64,000 bases of DNA. Origin: CAXXOK01 sp963674895. Lineage in GTDB: Bacteria; Bacillota; Clostridia; Christensenellales; Aristaeellaceae. The position numbers and the translations under genes are program-made. The stretch is taken from assembly GCA_963674895.2 (NCBI GenBank), contig CAXXCY010000003.1, positions 1,178,001 through 1,242,000 on the forward strand. The letters run 5' to 3'. Each line of letters starts with the position of its first letter. The stretch's first letter is position 1. Positions 44,263 to 53,461 of this stretch are shown in pieces. The notes beneath the pieces are model-generated. The model was not told the DNA's origin and ran no database searches. It saw nothing but the letters and a program-made list of their open reading frames with translations.

Positions 44263-45435
44263 TTAGTTACAGGCCAGCCGGTATATCCCGGCGATATCCG
44301 CACGGGTCAGCGGGTGGAAATACCCGAGCTTGTCCCCGTTGTTGAGCAGCACCTTGGCGCTCAGCCTTTCGATGTCCTCTTCCTTCGCTCCCAGTTCGGC
44401 AAAGGTGGTCGGCAGGCCGATTTCATGGTAGAACGCCTTCAGTCTGTCGATACCCTCGGCCGCCGTCCTGTCCGGCTTCTCAAAATCCATCTCCACGTGG
44501 AACACGCGGTGCGCGAACTGCGCTACCCGCATCACGTTATGCTGGTAGGTATAGCGTAAAAACGCCGGGAAGATGACCGCAAGGCCCGCGCCGTGGGCGA
44601 CGTCGTAGAGCGCGCTGAGCTCATGCTCGATCATATGCGTGGACCAATCCTGCTGGCGGCCCACGCCCAGTACGTCGTTATGCGCGACCATGCCCGCCCA
44701 CATGATGTTGGCGCGCGCATCGTAATCGGAAGGATTTTGCAGCACGATACGCACATACTTGATCATGCTCATGAGCACCGCTTCGCACATATGGTCGGTC
44801 AGCCCCACGTTCTGGGTATTGGTGAAGTACCGCTCCATCACATGCGCCATGATATCCGCCACGCCGCAGGCGGTTTGGAAAGGCGGAAGGGTGAAGGTGA
44901 GTTCGGGATTTAAAATGGCGAACTTCGGGCGCAGCAGATCGCTGTCGCAGAAGCGCTTCAGAGTGCCTTCTTCCTTGGTGACGACCGTCGAGTTGGACGC
45001 CTCGCTGCCCGCCGCGGGCAGGGTGAGCACAACGCCCAGGGGCAGGACGTCCTTCACCGTTTGCTTGCCGGAATAGAAATCCCAGAAATCGCCCTCGTAC
45101 GGAACGCCCAGGGCGATGGCCTTGGCCGAGTCGATCACGCTGCCGCCGCCGACGGCGAGCACGACGTCCACCTTTTCCCTCCGGCAAAGTTCAATGCCCT
45201 CGTAGACCAGCGTATCCCGCGGATTGGGCTGTACGCCGCCTAGTTCCACCCAGGATACGCCAGATTTTTTAAGCGATTCCTTAATCCGGTCCAGCAGCCC
45301 GCTCCGGATAACCGATCCGCCGCCGTAATGCAGCAGCGCCTTGTGACCATAAGCACGGCAAAATCCGCCCGCCTTGTCCTGCGTCCCTTTTCCGAACGCA
45401 AATTGGGTAGGGCTGATAAATGAAAAATCCAGCAT
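44263..45435 (-). CDS. Iron-containing alcohol dehydrogenase
   Basis: A 390-residue enzyme of the group III iron ADH family (BdhA/YqhD-like). GGGSVIDSAKAIA (about residues 96-108) binds the nucleotide. Metal ligands lie in ADIMAHVMERYF (D193/H197 region), HMIEHELSALYDVAHGAGLAVIFPA (two His). It reduces aldehydes or oxidises alcohols with NAD(P)H. It is placed in the arabinose operon directly after its own promoter and 157 bases before the kinase. A role in sugar-derived aldehyde or redox balance is inference. Confidence 0.88.
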   Translation of the reverse strand: MLDFSFISPTQFAFGKGTQDKAGGFCRAYGHKALLHYGGGSVIRSGLLDRIKESLKKSGVSWVELGGVQPNPRDTLVYEGIELCRREKVDVVLAVGGGSVIDSAKAIALGVPYEGDFWDFYSGKQTVKDVLPLGVVLTLPAAGSEASNSTVVTKEEGTLKRFCDSDLLRPKFAILNPELTFTLPPFQTACGVADIMAHVMERYFTNTQNVGLTDHMCEAVLMSMIKYVRIVLQNPSDYDARANIMWAGMVAHNDVLGVGRQQDWSTHMIEHELSALYDVAHGAGLAVIFPAFLRYTYQHNVMRVAQFAHRVFHVEMDFEKPDRTAAEGIDRLKAFYHEIGLPTTFAELGAKEEDIERLSAKVLLNNGDKLGYFHPLTRADIAGIYRLACN

Positions 45436-45466
45436 ACTTGAACCCCCCTGTCGTCAATATAATGAA

Positions 45467-45495
45467 ATTGTATCATTTTTCTGCGGGAAGCTCAA
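45467..45495 (-). promoter_or_regulatory. Internal promoter for adh-kinase-araD-araA
   Basis: On the minus strand TTGAGC (45495-45490), 17 bases, TACAAT (45472-45467). An AT-rich partly palindromic stretch overlaps and follows the -10 and could be a regulator site. Confidence 0.6.
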
Positions 45496-45500
45496 TTCCT

Positions 45501-46550
45501 TTATGTATGCCGCCTGTGCGACGCATAATAGGTTACGACCACGCGCTGGATGCCGATAAACAGCAGCAGCAGCGCGCCCGTGGCAATCTTGCTCCACCAG
45601 GTGAGCAGATTGCCCTGAAAGGTAATCAGGGTCGGAATCATGCTTCTGAGTATCACCCCGAAGAAAGTGCCCAGCATCGATCCCACGCCGCCCGTCAGCA
45701 TCGCGCCGCCGATGACCGCGCCCGTGATAACGTCCAGCTCGCCGCCCTGCAGCGCGAGGTTCCATCCGCTTTTCACATACAGCGCATAGCTTACGCCCAT
45801 CAATACGGAACACAGCCCGTTGAACGCGTACACGCCTACGATGGTATGTCCGACGGGCAAGCCCATCAATTGGGCAGATTGCATATTGCCGCCGATGGCA
45901 TACACGTTGCGCCCGAACTTGGTGGACCTGAGCAGCAGCGCGCCCGTCAGGATGACTGCCAGGAATAAAAGGACGTTAAAGTTGATAAAGGCGATCGGCT
46001 TGAGCTTTACCCATTCGCCGTCCACCAGATGGTACACGTAGATCTTCCATTTGGCCAGCGCGTCGAACGCGTCGTTTGCGATCGAGATGGACTGGCGGCT
46101 GATAATGGAACAGATGCCGCGCGCCAGGAACATGCCCGTCAGCGTGGTGATAAACGGCGGAACGTTCAGGTAATGGATCATCGCGCCCATCAGTCCGCCC
46201 AGGCTGACGCCGATCACGATCGCGATCCCGATGCAAAGAAAGGGGTCAAGGCCCAATATAGAATTACCGTACGCGATGATCATGCCCGTAAGCGAGGCGA
46301 CGGCCGCGACGGAAAGATCAATGCCGCCGGTAATCAGCACCATCGTCATGCCGACGGCGGAGATCCCGAAATAGGCGTTATCGATAAACAGGTTCAGGAA
46401 CGTGCGAAGGGTGGTGAAACCCTTGCTTCCGTACATAATGGCGCCGAAGGAATAAATCAGGATAAACACCCCGATGGTCGCCATGATCATGATGTTCTGC
46501 TGGTTGAGCAGTTTACGTTTCAGGGTCGAAATGACTTTGGACGTACTCAT
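45501..46550 (-). CDS. Sugar ABC importer permease (YjfF-like)
   Basis: A 349-residue permease of the ribose/galactose group with about nine helices. The start of the core domain, ISAVGMTMVLITGGIDLSVAAVASLTG (key residues G72, D82, S84), is the family signature. LKPIAFINFNVLLF and the GGAMLTGGVGSMLGTFFG block match YjfF of the YtfQRT-YjfF galactofuranose/arabinose system. ATG 46550 with AAGGGGTGA is preferred over GTG 46559. Forms a heterodimer with the next permease. Confidence 0.88.
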   Translation of the reverse strand: MSTSKVISTLKRKLLNQQNIMIMATIGVFILIYSFGAIMYGSKGFTTLRTFLNLFIDNAYFGISAVGMTMVLITGGIDLSVAAVASLTGMIIAYGNSILGLDPFLCIGIAIVIGVSLGGLMGAMIHYLNVPPFITTLTGMFLARGICSIISRQSISIANDAFDALAKWKIYVYHLVDGEWVKLKPIAFINFNVLLFLAVILTGALLLRSTKFGRNVYAIGGNMQSAQLMGLPVGHTIVGVYAFNGLCSVLMGVSYALYVKSGWNLALQGGELDVITGAVIGGAMLTGGVGSMLGTFFGVILRSMIPTLITFQGNLLTWWSKIATGALLLLFIGIQRVVVTYYASHRRHT

Positions 46551-46555
46551 GCCGG

Positions 46556-47617
46556 TCACCCCTTCTCCACCGCAAGCCTGCGGCGTTTCGTGCGCTTGCC
46601 GATGGCAAGGCGAACGGGTTCGGATTGCAGGATGATCACCACGGCTACAATCAGCGCCTTAAACAGCATCGTGGCTTCCGCCGCAACGCCGAAATAATAG
46701 ACGAACGTAATAATCGTGCGGATGATGATGGACCCCATCAGCGTACCCAACAGGCTGAATTTGCCGCCCGACATGCTTGTGCCGCCGATAACAACGGCCA
46801 GGATGGCGTCCAGCTCATAGTTTAGCCCGGCGTTGTTGCTGTCGTTCTGCCCGATACGGCTGGCGTAGATGATGCCGGAGAGCGCTGCCAGAAAACCGGT
46901 AATCACGTACACCATCATCAGCACGCGCTTTGCGTTGATGCCAGAAACGCGGCTGGCGCTGCGGTTGATACCCACTGTTTCCACAAACATTCCAAACGAT
47001 GTTCTACGCGTGAATAGCAACATCAGTATCAGTACAACCGCCGTGATGATGACGGGCATCGGCAAAAAGAGCACGCTGCCCTGGGAAATGAACTTGAACG
47101 GCGTATAGCTGATCGTCATCTGCCGGCCGTTGGTGATAACCTGCGCGATGCCGCGCCCGGCAACCATCAGGATCAGCGTCGTGATAATCGGCTGCATACC
47201 GAAGCGCGACACCAGCAATCCGTTGAAGGCGCCCATCAGCAGGCCGACCACCAGCCCCGCCGCTAGCACCAGGGCAAACGGCGTGATGGAGAAATCGCCG
47301 GCCGTCGGATACATGGTCATATCCCAGCGCATCAGCTTCAGCGCCAGTGCGCCGCTTACAGCTACGGTAGCGCCGACGGAAAGGTCCGTGCCCGCCGTGG
47401 CGATAACAAGCGTCATGCCCAACGCGATCAGCGTAATCTCCGTGGAGCGGTTCAGGATATCGATCAGCGAGCCGTACAGCATGCCCGTGGACGGCTGGAT
47501 CTTGATGGAAAAGAAGTCCGGACGGATGATGAAACACACCAGAAGAATCAGCAGTTCCGCGACGACCGCCCAAAACACCTTTGACTTTACGATTCTGCTA
47601 TTAAAGCTTTCCTTCAT
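46556..47617 (-). CDS. Sugar ABC importer permease (YtfT-like)
   Basis: A 353-residue permease with about nine helices. LIALGMTLVIATAGTDLSVGATVAVSG carries the TDLSVG variant typical of YtfT. GGTSMSGGKFSLLGTLMG follows near the C-terminus. The ATG overlaps the ATPase stop by four bases (47614-47617). Companion of the YjfF-like permease encoded next. Confidence 0.88.
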   Translation of the reverse strand: MKESFNSRIVKSKVFWAVVAELLILLVCFIIRPDFFSIKIQPSTGMLYGSLIDILNRSTEITLIALGMTLVIATAGTDLSVGATVAVSGALALKLMRWDMTMYPTAGDFSITPFALVLAAGLVVGLLMGAFNGLLVSRFGMQPIITTLILMVAGRGIAQVITNGRQMTISYTPFKFISQGSVLFLPMPVIITAVVLILMLLFTRRTSFGMFVETVGINRSASRVSGINAKRVLMMVYVITGFLAALSGIIYASRIGQNDSNNAGLNYELDAILAVVIGGTSMSGGKFSLLGTLMGSIIIRTIITFVYYFGVAAEATMLFKALIVAVVIILQSEPVRLAIGKRTKRRRLAVEKG

Positions 47618-49134
47618 ACCGCATCAGGCTCCTTTTCCTTCTCTCCGGCGATGATCGAAAGGATATCCGCCTGCGTACATTTGCTTGCGTCCACCTCACC
47701 GGCCTTGCTGCGGTCACGCATGACGACGATGCGGTTGGAGCAGCGGAGAATCTCGTCCAGCTCAGACGAAATAAAGATGACGGACACGCCCTTTTCGCAC
47801 ATATCCAGCATGATTCTCTGAATCTCGGCTTTCGCGCCCACATCAATGCCGCGCGTCGGTTCATCCATAATCATGATATCGGGCTGGGACGCCATCCACC
47901 GGGCCAGGATTACCTTCTGCTGGTTGCCGCCGCTAAGCTCGCCAACCTTCTTCTCGGCGTCCGGCGTGGCGATGTTGAGCATCTTGATAAACCGGTCGGC
48001 AATCTCCTCCTGCGTTTTGGGGGGGATGGGCTTTAGGAACCCCTGCTTGGCCTGCAGTACGAGAATGATGTTTTCGCGAACCGTCAGATCGCCGATGATG
48101 CCGTCGCGCTTGCGGTCCTCCGGACAAAACGCCATTTTTCGTTCAATCGCGTCAAGCGGCTCCTTGAACCGCACCTTTTTCCCGTACAGATGAACAGCGC
48201 CGTGAGTCGGGGTTGTAACGCCAAAGAGCATCTCCGCCGTTTCGGTCCTGCCGGAGCCGAACAGGCCGGCGAACCCAAGCAGCTCGCCTTCCTTCATGGC
48301 GATCGACACATCCTGCACGCTGCCCGTAATGCCGATATGCTCGCAGGAAAGCGTCTCCTTTGCCTGCGGCTTCATCGTCGGACGTTTAAGATTATATATT
48401 TCTTCCATATCTTTTCCGATCATCTGGGTCACCAGATCGATCTTGGTAATCTCCCGCGCTTCAAAGCTGCCCACGAGACTTCCGTTGCGCAGCACCGTGA
48501 TCCGGTCGGAAATGGCAAAGACCTGGTCCAGAAAATGCGTGATAAAAATGACGCCCATGCCTTCGTTCTTCAGATCCCGCATGACGTCAAAAAGCCTCTT
48601 CACTTCATTGTCATCAAGCGAGGAGGTAGGCTCATCCAAAATCAATATTTTGGCCTTTACATCCACGGCGCGCGCAATGGAAACCATCTGCTGGATCCCC
48701 GTGGAATACACCGCCAGCGGACGGGTTACATCGATGTGGATATTGAACCGCTCCAGCAGTTCCTCGGCCCGCTGATTGATCGCTTTCCAATCGATCCGCC
48801 TTCGTTTCATCGGCTGCCGGCCGATAAAGATATTCTCCGCCACCGTTAAATTGGAGCAAAGGTTAATCTCCTGGTACACCGTGGAGATACCGATTTCCAT
48901 CGCGTGTTGGGGCGATACAGGCGTTATCTGCCTGCCTTCCATAAAAATCGTGCCTTGATCCTTGCGGTGTACGCCTGTCAGGCACTTGATCAGCGTGGAT
49001 TTCCCCGCGCCGTTTTCTCCCAGCAGCGCATGGATTTCGCCGGCCGTGAGTGTGAAGTCCACCTTATCCAGCGCTTTCACGCCTGGAAAAGCGATTTCGA
49101 TGCCCTTCATTTCCAGAAGGATGTCATTTGGCAT
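47614..49134 (-). CDS. Sugar ABC importer ATPase with two ABC domains (YtfR-like)
   Basis: A 506-residue duplicated ATPase. First domain: Walker A GENGAGKST (near 39), a degenerate signature (YSTGIQQMV), ILDEPTSSLDDNE. Second domain: GLFGSGRTE (degenerate Walker A), ELSGGNQQKVILARW, IMDEPTRGIDVG. This asymmetry is standard for RbsA/MglA/YtfR proteins. It energises import of the sugar captured by the binding protein upstream. A hairpin lies between its gene and that gene. Confidence 0.93.
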   Translation of the reverse strand: MPNDILLEMKGIEIAFPGVKALDKVDFTLTAGEIHALLGENGAGKSTLIKCLTGVHRKDQGTIFMEGRQITPVSPQHAMEIGISTVYQEINLCSNLTVAENIFIGRQPMKRRRIDWKAINQRAEELLERFNIHIDVTRPLAVYSTGIQQMVSIARAVDVKAKILILDEPTSSLDDNEVKRLFDVMRDLKNEGMGVIFITHFLDQVFAISDRITVLRNGSLVGSFEAREITKIDLVTQMIGKDMEEIYNLKRPTMKPQAKETLSCEHIGITGSVQDVSIAMKEGELLGFAGLFGSGRTETAEMLFGVTTPTHGAVHLYGKKVRFKEPLDAIERKMAFCPEDRKRDGIIGDLTVRENIILVLQAKQGFLKPIPPKTQEEIADRFIKMLNIATPDAEKKVGELSGGNQQKVILARWMASQPDIMIMDEPTRGIDVGAKAEIQRIMLDMCEKGVSVIFISSELDEILRCSNRIVVMRDRSKAGEVDASKCTQADILSIIAGEKEKEPDAV

Positions 49135-49167
49135 ACCGGACTCACCATCCTGTCAGGTTTTAGACGT

Positions 49168-49199
49168 GCGGGGTTGCCTTTCGGCAACCCCGCTTTTTT
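49168..49199 (-). terminator. Intergenic hairpin after the sugar-binding protein gene
   Basis: A perfect 11-pair stem (49168-49178 with 49183-49193) and four-base loop. The T-run (49194-49199) is on the plus strand, so in the sense of the operon it is more likely an mRNA-stabilising or partial attenuation structure than a full terminator. Confidence 0.6.
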
Positions 49200-49227
49200 G
49201 GAGGTATCTTACATCACAAGCAGGGGC

Positions 49228-50220
49228 TTAATACAAGCGCTGGTCGATGTACTCGGAGGCCGGCAGGGAGAGATCCCCGGCATCGGTGTAGGCAATGCCG
49301 CCGGCGGTGTCGTACACATACTCAACCGGGTGCACAACCTTGTCGAAGGTTTGGCCGGCTTCCAGGCCCGTGATGACTTCCACCACGCGTGAGCCCATCA
49401 GCGGCGTGCACTCCACGGTGCAGTTCATTTCGCCGTTGACAATCGCTTCAAACGCAAGTTTGATGGCGTCGCAGCCGACGATGATGATATCTTTGCCCGG
49501 AACGAGACCGGCGGCCTTGATGGCTTCGATCGCGCCCAGCGCCATGTTGTCGTTCTCGGCCCACAGAACGTCGATCTTATCTACGCTCTTGAGCAGGGAC
49601 TCCATAACCGCCTGGCCTTCCGCGCCGGTGAAGTTGCCGGTCTGGGAAGCGACGATCTTGAAGTTGGGGTACTTGGCGATTTCTTCGTCAAAGCCCTTGG
49701 TGCGGCCAACCTGCGCGTCGGCGCCGGTGGTGCCTTCCAGACGGACAATGCTGATTTCCTCATCGCCGCGGCCGAGGGATTTGTAATAGTTCACGATCCA
49801 GCGGGCAGCGCGCGCGCCTTCTTCGGGGAAGTCTCCGCCGAAGTAGGTGGTGTACCAGTCGTCATTGCCGAACGCGGTCTCGGGGAAGCGGTCGATCAGA
49901 ACCAACGGGATCTCGGCCTCGTTGATTTCAGAGATGACTTCATCCCAGCCGGTGGTGACGATTGCGGTGAACACAATGTAGTCTACGCCCTGGGTAATGA
50001 AGTTGCGCAGGGCTTTCACCTGGTTCTCCTGCTTCTGCTGCGCATCGTCGTACACCAGCGTCCAGCCGGCGCCTTCGATTGCCGCGCAAACATCATCAGT
50101 GTTCGCCGTGCGCCAGTCGGATTCCTGCCCGATCTGGGAGAAGCCGACGGTCAGGCCCAGCGCGCTAGCGGAGGGAATCAGCAGTGCCAGAGTCAAAAGA
50201 GCGACGAGTAACTTTTTCAT
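49228..50220 (-). CDS. Sugar-binding protein of the ABC importer (YtfQ-like)
   Basis: A 330-residue periplasmic-binding-protein-1 type receptor. A signal peptide (MKKLLVALLTLALLIPSASA) lacks a lipobox. The mature protein opens with LTVGFSQIGQESDWR and QQKQENQVKALRNFI, both diagnostic of E. coli YtfQ, which binds galactofuranose and related aldoses including arabinose. VDYIVFTAIVTTGWDEVI and WAENDNMALGAIEAIKAAG follow. First gene of the transport operon, with AAAAAGGAGG before its ATG. Paralogous to the lipoprotein at 53462-54448. Confidence 0.92.
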   Translation of the reverse strand: MKKLLVALLTLALLIPSASALGLTVGFSQIGQESDWRTANTDDVCAAIEGAGWTLVYDDAQQKQENQVKALRNFITQGVDYIVFTAIVTTGWDEVISEINEAEIPLVLIDRFPETAFGNDDWYTTYFGGDFPEEGARAARWIVNYYKSLGRGDEEISIVRLEGTTGADAQVGRTKGFDEEIAKYPNFKIVASQTGNFTGAEGQAVMESLLKSVDKIDVLWAENDNMALGAIEAIKAAGLVPGKDIIIVGCDAIKLAFEAIVNGEMNCTVECTPLMGSRVVEVITGLEAGQTFDKVVHPVEYVYDTAGGIAYTDAGDLSLPASEYIDQRLY

Positions 50221-50278
50221 GGATATGCCTCCTTTTTTATTTTCGGGGTGATTACAGTCGTCCCCTCATAATGGCTTC

Positions 50279-50370
50279 ATTGTAGTATTTTCCATGCGCA
50301 TTAAAAAGCTACGGCTTTCCCTATTTGGTTGAGTATTTTATGAAATTCTCTGCGAGGCGCACAACTGCGC
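50279..50370 (-). promoter_or_regulatory. Regulated promoter region of the sugar-importer operon
   Basis: TACAAT (-10) on the minus strand at 50284-50279 has no good -35, as expected for an activator-dependent promoter. Two AGTATTTT copies lie 48 bases apart (50284-50291 and 50332-50339), and a GCGCA-N4-TGCGC inverted repeat spans 50357-50370. These are candidate YesN-type or other regulator sites, not proven. Confidence 0.4.
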
Positions 50371-50409
50371 ACGAAAACGTTTGATTATTTCCGGTAAAGT
50401 ATGAAAATA

Positions 50410-52002
50410 TTACGGTAAGTACTGCTTGCGGAAATCCCTGGGCGACATCTCCGTATATTTTTTAAACAGGTAGCTGAAGTAATGCGGGTCGTTATACCCG
50501 ATGCTCGCGGCCACGTCTGATGTGCGCATCTGCTTGTCTCGCAGCAGCTCTTTGGCCTTTTCGATGCGAAGCGTGGTGATATACTCGGTAAACGTGACGC
50601 CCGTCTCCTGCGAAAAGATAGTGCAGAAATGGTTGTTGGAGAGCGCGACCTCGTTGGCCACCTGCCGCAGGGTCAGTTCGGGGTTCATGTAGCGTTCCCC
50701 AATGAATGCCTTGGCCTTGCGAAGCACGACGCCATAGCGCTCGGAGCCCTGTTCGTCCCGGAACTCCAGCGCCTTGGTGACGACGTCCTTGGCCAATGCG
50801 AGCGTATCGTCCACGCCGACCGTGACGGCGGTCTTGCCCTCGGCCTGAAACGCAGCGGGGATGACCTCATGCGGCACCCCGCCGCAGTCGCGCACGATCC
50901 GGGACGCGGCCAGGACGATATCCACGAACAGGTAGTTGATCAGCAGCTTGCTTTTGGCCGCGGATTCGCCCAGCTCGCTGATGAACTCCGATAGGATATC
51001 GTCGATATCCGCGCGGTTGGCATGGCGGAGCCGCTCGTAGATCCGGGGTATTTTCACATCCATCAGCGAGAGGCTTTCCGCGGGCGCGATATCCAGCACC
51101 CCCAATATGCGGCGGTCCCTGTTACCCTCCCTGGATTCATGCATCGTGGCAAGCAGCGCGCACGCATCCTGATACGATACGGGAGCATCATGCAGCGAAT
51201 TCACCGTCGTCCCGATCATCACGAGGGGTTTGAGCGTTGTGTTGCGCTCGATATCGTACTTCACGGACTGCGCGAGCCCGTATGTCCGCTCCTCCACGTC
51301 GGCGTCGTCGTCGCCCATGATCAGCAGCACGAAGCGCCCTTGCATCTGGCACATATACACGGTTCCACCGCTGTTGTTGGCCAGGCGGCAGATGACGCTT
51401 TCCGCGGACCGCAGGTCCTCGGCATGCGCCGCTTCCTGCTCCGGTTCGATCACCATTACGAGATAGCGCTTGGCGGTCAGCCCGGTTTGCAGCGCCCGCG
51501 CGCGCTTCATGATTTCCGCTTCCGGCACGCCCGAGATCAGATCGCTGAGGAGTTTCTGCTTTAGAAGCTCGCTGGAGGACGCCAGCTGGTCACGGTAGAT
51601 GCGCAGGTTAGCCTGCTGCTGCTTCTCCGCGCGGATTCCCTCGGCGATCCGCTTGAGCACCTGCTTGAGCTCCTGCACGCTGACGGGCTTCAAGAGGTAT
51701 TCCTTCACACCGATGGAAATCGCTTCCTTGGCATAGGTAAAATCGTCGTGCCCGGAGATGATGATGATATACATCCAGGGCATGGTGGCGCTCAGCGCAC
51801 GGCACAGCGCCAGCCCGTCCATAAACGGCATGCGGATATCGGTAATCAGGATATCGGGTTTGATATCCTGCAGCATCGACAGTGCCATCTCGCCGTCCGA
51901 AGCCTCGCCGACGAGCTGAAAATCCGTTTCCTCCCACGGGAAATTATTGCGGATGCCTTCCCGCACGACGATCTCGTCGTCAGCCAGAAACACCTTGTAC
52001 AT
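50410..52002 (-). CDS. YesN-type response regulator with AraC DNA-binding domain
   Basis: A 530-residue regulator. The receiver domain (1-120) has the acidic pocket D8/D9, the phospho-acceptor D55 (LITDIRMP) and K104 (LLKPVS). A long central region (about 140-420) is followed by a C-terminal AraC/XylS double helix-turn-helix (about 430-528). The latter has LTLRQVANEVALSNNHFCTIF and the TSDVAASIGYNDPHYFSYLFKKY block. ATG 52002 has GGGAGG and lies within the kinase gene's end (23-base overlap). It should activate the sugar importer operon just downstream. Confidence 0.93.
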   Translation of the reverse strand: MYKVFLADDEIVVREGIRNNFPWEETDFQLVGEASDGEMALSMLQDIKPDILITDIRMPFMDGLALCRALSATMPWMYIIIISGHDDFTYAKEAISIGVKEYLLKPVSVQELKQVLKRIAEGIRAEKQQQANLRIYRDQLASSSELLKQKLLSDLISGVPEAEIMKRARALQTGLTAKRYLVMVIEPEQEAAHAEDLRSAESVICRLANNSGGTVYMCQMQGRFVLLIMGDDDADVEERTYGLAQSVKYDIERNTTLKPLVMIGTTVNSLHDAPVSYQDACALLATMHESREGNRDRRILGVLDIAPAESLSLMDVKIPRIYERLRHANRADIDDILSEFISELGESAAKSKLLINYLFVDIVLAASRIVRDCGGVPHEVIPAAFQAEGKTAVTVGVDDTLALAKDVVTKALEFRDEQGSERYGVVLRKAKAFIGERYMNPELTLRQVANEVALSNNHFCTIFSQETGVTFTEYITTLRIEKAKELLRDKQMRTSDVAASIGYNDPHYFSYLFKKYTEMSPRDFRKQYLP

Positions 52003-53458
52003 GATTGTTCCTCCCAAAAGGCACGCTCAGTTTCACCGTCGTTCCGTTTTCATCTGAATCGATCTGCAGGCCCTTTTGCTGGTTATAGTACAGCTGGATG
52101 CGCTTGTTCACGTTCACCAGGCCGAAGAACGGATGCTCCACAGGGTTTGCGGCGTCCGATGCCAGGCTGTCGCGCACCAGTTTCAGGCGCTCGGGCGTCA
52201 TGCCCGCGCCGTTGTCGGTGACGGAGAGCTCCATTCTGCCGTTCTTCTCGCGCCCGATAATCCGCACCCAGCCCTTACCCCGGCGGTGCTTGATACCGTG
52301 ATAAATCGCGTTTTCCACCAACGGCTGAATCAGCAGCTTCAAAATTTCCTTATGATAGAGTTCCTGCGGAATATCGATCTCGTAATCCAGAATATCCCGA
52401 TAGCGGACCTTCTGGATGGTCAGGTACCCCTGCAGGTGCTTCACCTCGTCGGCCAGCGGAATCCAGTCGCGCCCCTGGGACAGCGAAATGCGGAAGAAAT
52501 CGCTCATCGCTTCCGTCACGTGGATCACCTCCTCCGTGCGCCCGGCCTCGGCCAGCCACACGATGGCGTCCAGCGTGTTGTATAAAAAATGCGGGGTAAT
52601 CTGCGCCTGCAGGATTCTAAGCTCGCTGCGCTTAAGGTTTTCCTGCTCGCGCCGGTTTTCGTCGATCAGCTGCTGGAGCTTTCCCGCCATGATGTTCAGA
52701 CTTTCGGTCAGCCCCTGCAGCTCGGCCACACTCGGGTTTTCCACGCGCGCCTGCAGGTTGCCCTCGGCAATCGACGCGGCCATGCGCTCCAGCTCCGTAA
52801 TCGGCGTGCGGACGGCCCGCGAAAGCGACCGCTGCGCCAGTACCGCGAACGCGATCGTCAGCGCCAGCAGAATGCCCATCAGCCACATGATCAGCGACAG
52901 GCGCTGCTGCAAAAGCTGGCTGGTTTGCGTGGCCGCGCTGATCTCCACGGTGATGTATTTCTGCAGCATGTCGCCCACGAGGGACGCGACGGAGCGCACC
53001 TCTTCCAGCAGCGCTTCGTCCTCCGACACGAGGGACCCGCCCGCCATCTGGTCCCCCATGCGGTCGATATAGGTTTTCAGCGTGTCCATGGTGCGCCGCG
53101 CGACGGTCAGTTCCACCGAGCCGCCGCCCGTGGCCGTTTTGGTTAAAGATTCCAGCGTTTGATTGACCTCGTCCATCAGCTCGTACTGCCGGCCTTCCTG
53201 AAAGTCCGTTCGCCCGGCCACAATGCTCCAGATCTCGTCGGGGATATCGGAATTCACCAGCGGTTTGATGGACGCGACCCGGTCCACCTGCATGATGGCC
53301 TGGTGGTAGCTGTTGGCATAGTTGTTCATCATAATGATGCTGCTGATTGCCGGAATCAGCATCAAGATCATAATCACGATAAAGCTGAACTGGATGCGGT
53401 CCGCCAGGCTGTCGCCGATTCTCAGGCGCCGGAACACTTTTTGAAAAATCGATTCCAT
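51980..53458 (-). CDS. YesM-type sensor histidine kinase
   Basis: A 492-residue membrane kinase. Two membrane helices (about residues 22-44 and 187-208) enclose an extracytoplasmic sensor of about 140 residues. HAMP follows (209-262), then a LytS/YesM His_kinase domain with H290 (QITPHFLYNTLDAI), and a HATPase domain with VENAIYHGI (N box) and DNGAGM. The sensor region has no recognised ligand fold, which suits partnership with the binding lipoprotein encoded just upstream. Three bases separate the two genes. Confidence 0.93.
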   Translation of the reverse strand: MESIFQKVFRRLRIGDSLADRIQFSFIVIMILMLIPAISSIIMMNNYANSYHQAIMQVDRVASIKPLVNSDIPDEIWSIVAGRTDFQEGRQYELMDEVNQTLESLTKTATGGGSVELTVARRTMDTLKTYIDRMGDQMAGGSLVSEDEALLEEVRSVASLVGDMLQKYITVEISAATQTSQLLQQRLSLIMWLMGILLALTIAFAVLAQRSLSRAVRTPITELERMAASIAEGNLQARVENPSVAELQGLTESLNIMAGKLQQLIDENRREQENLKRSELRILQAQITPHFLYNTLDAIVWLAEAGRTEEVIHVTEAMSDFFRISLSQGRDWIPLADEVKHLQGYLTIQKVRYRDILDYEIDIPQELYHKEILKLLIQPLVENAIYHGIKHRRGKGWVRIIGREKNGRMELSVTDNGAGMTPERLKLVRDSLASDAANPVEHPFFGLVNVNKRIQLYYNQQKGLQIDSDENGTTVKLSVPFGRNNHVQGVSG

Positions 53459-53461
53459 CGG

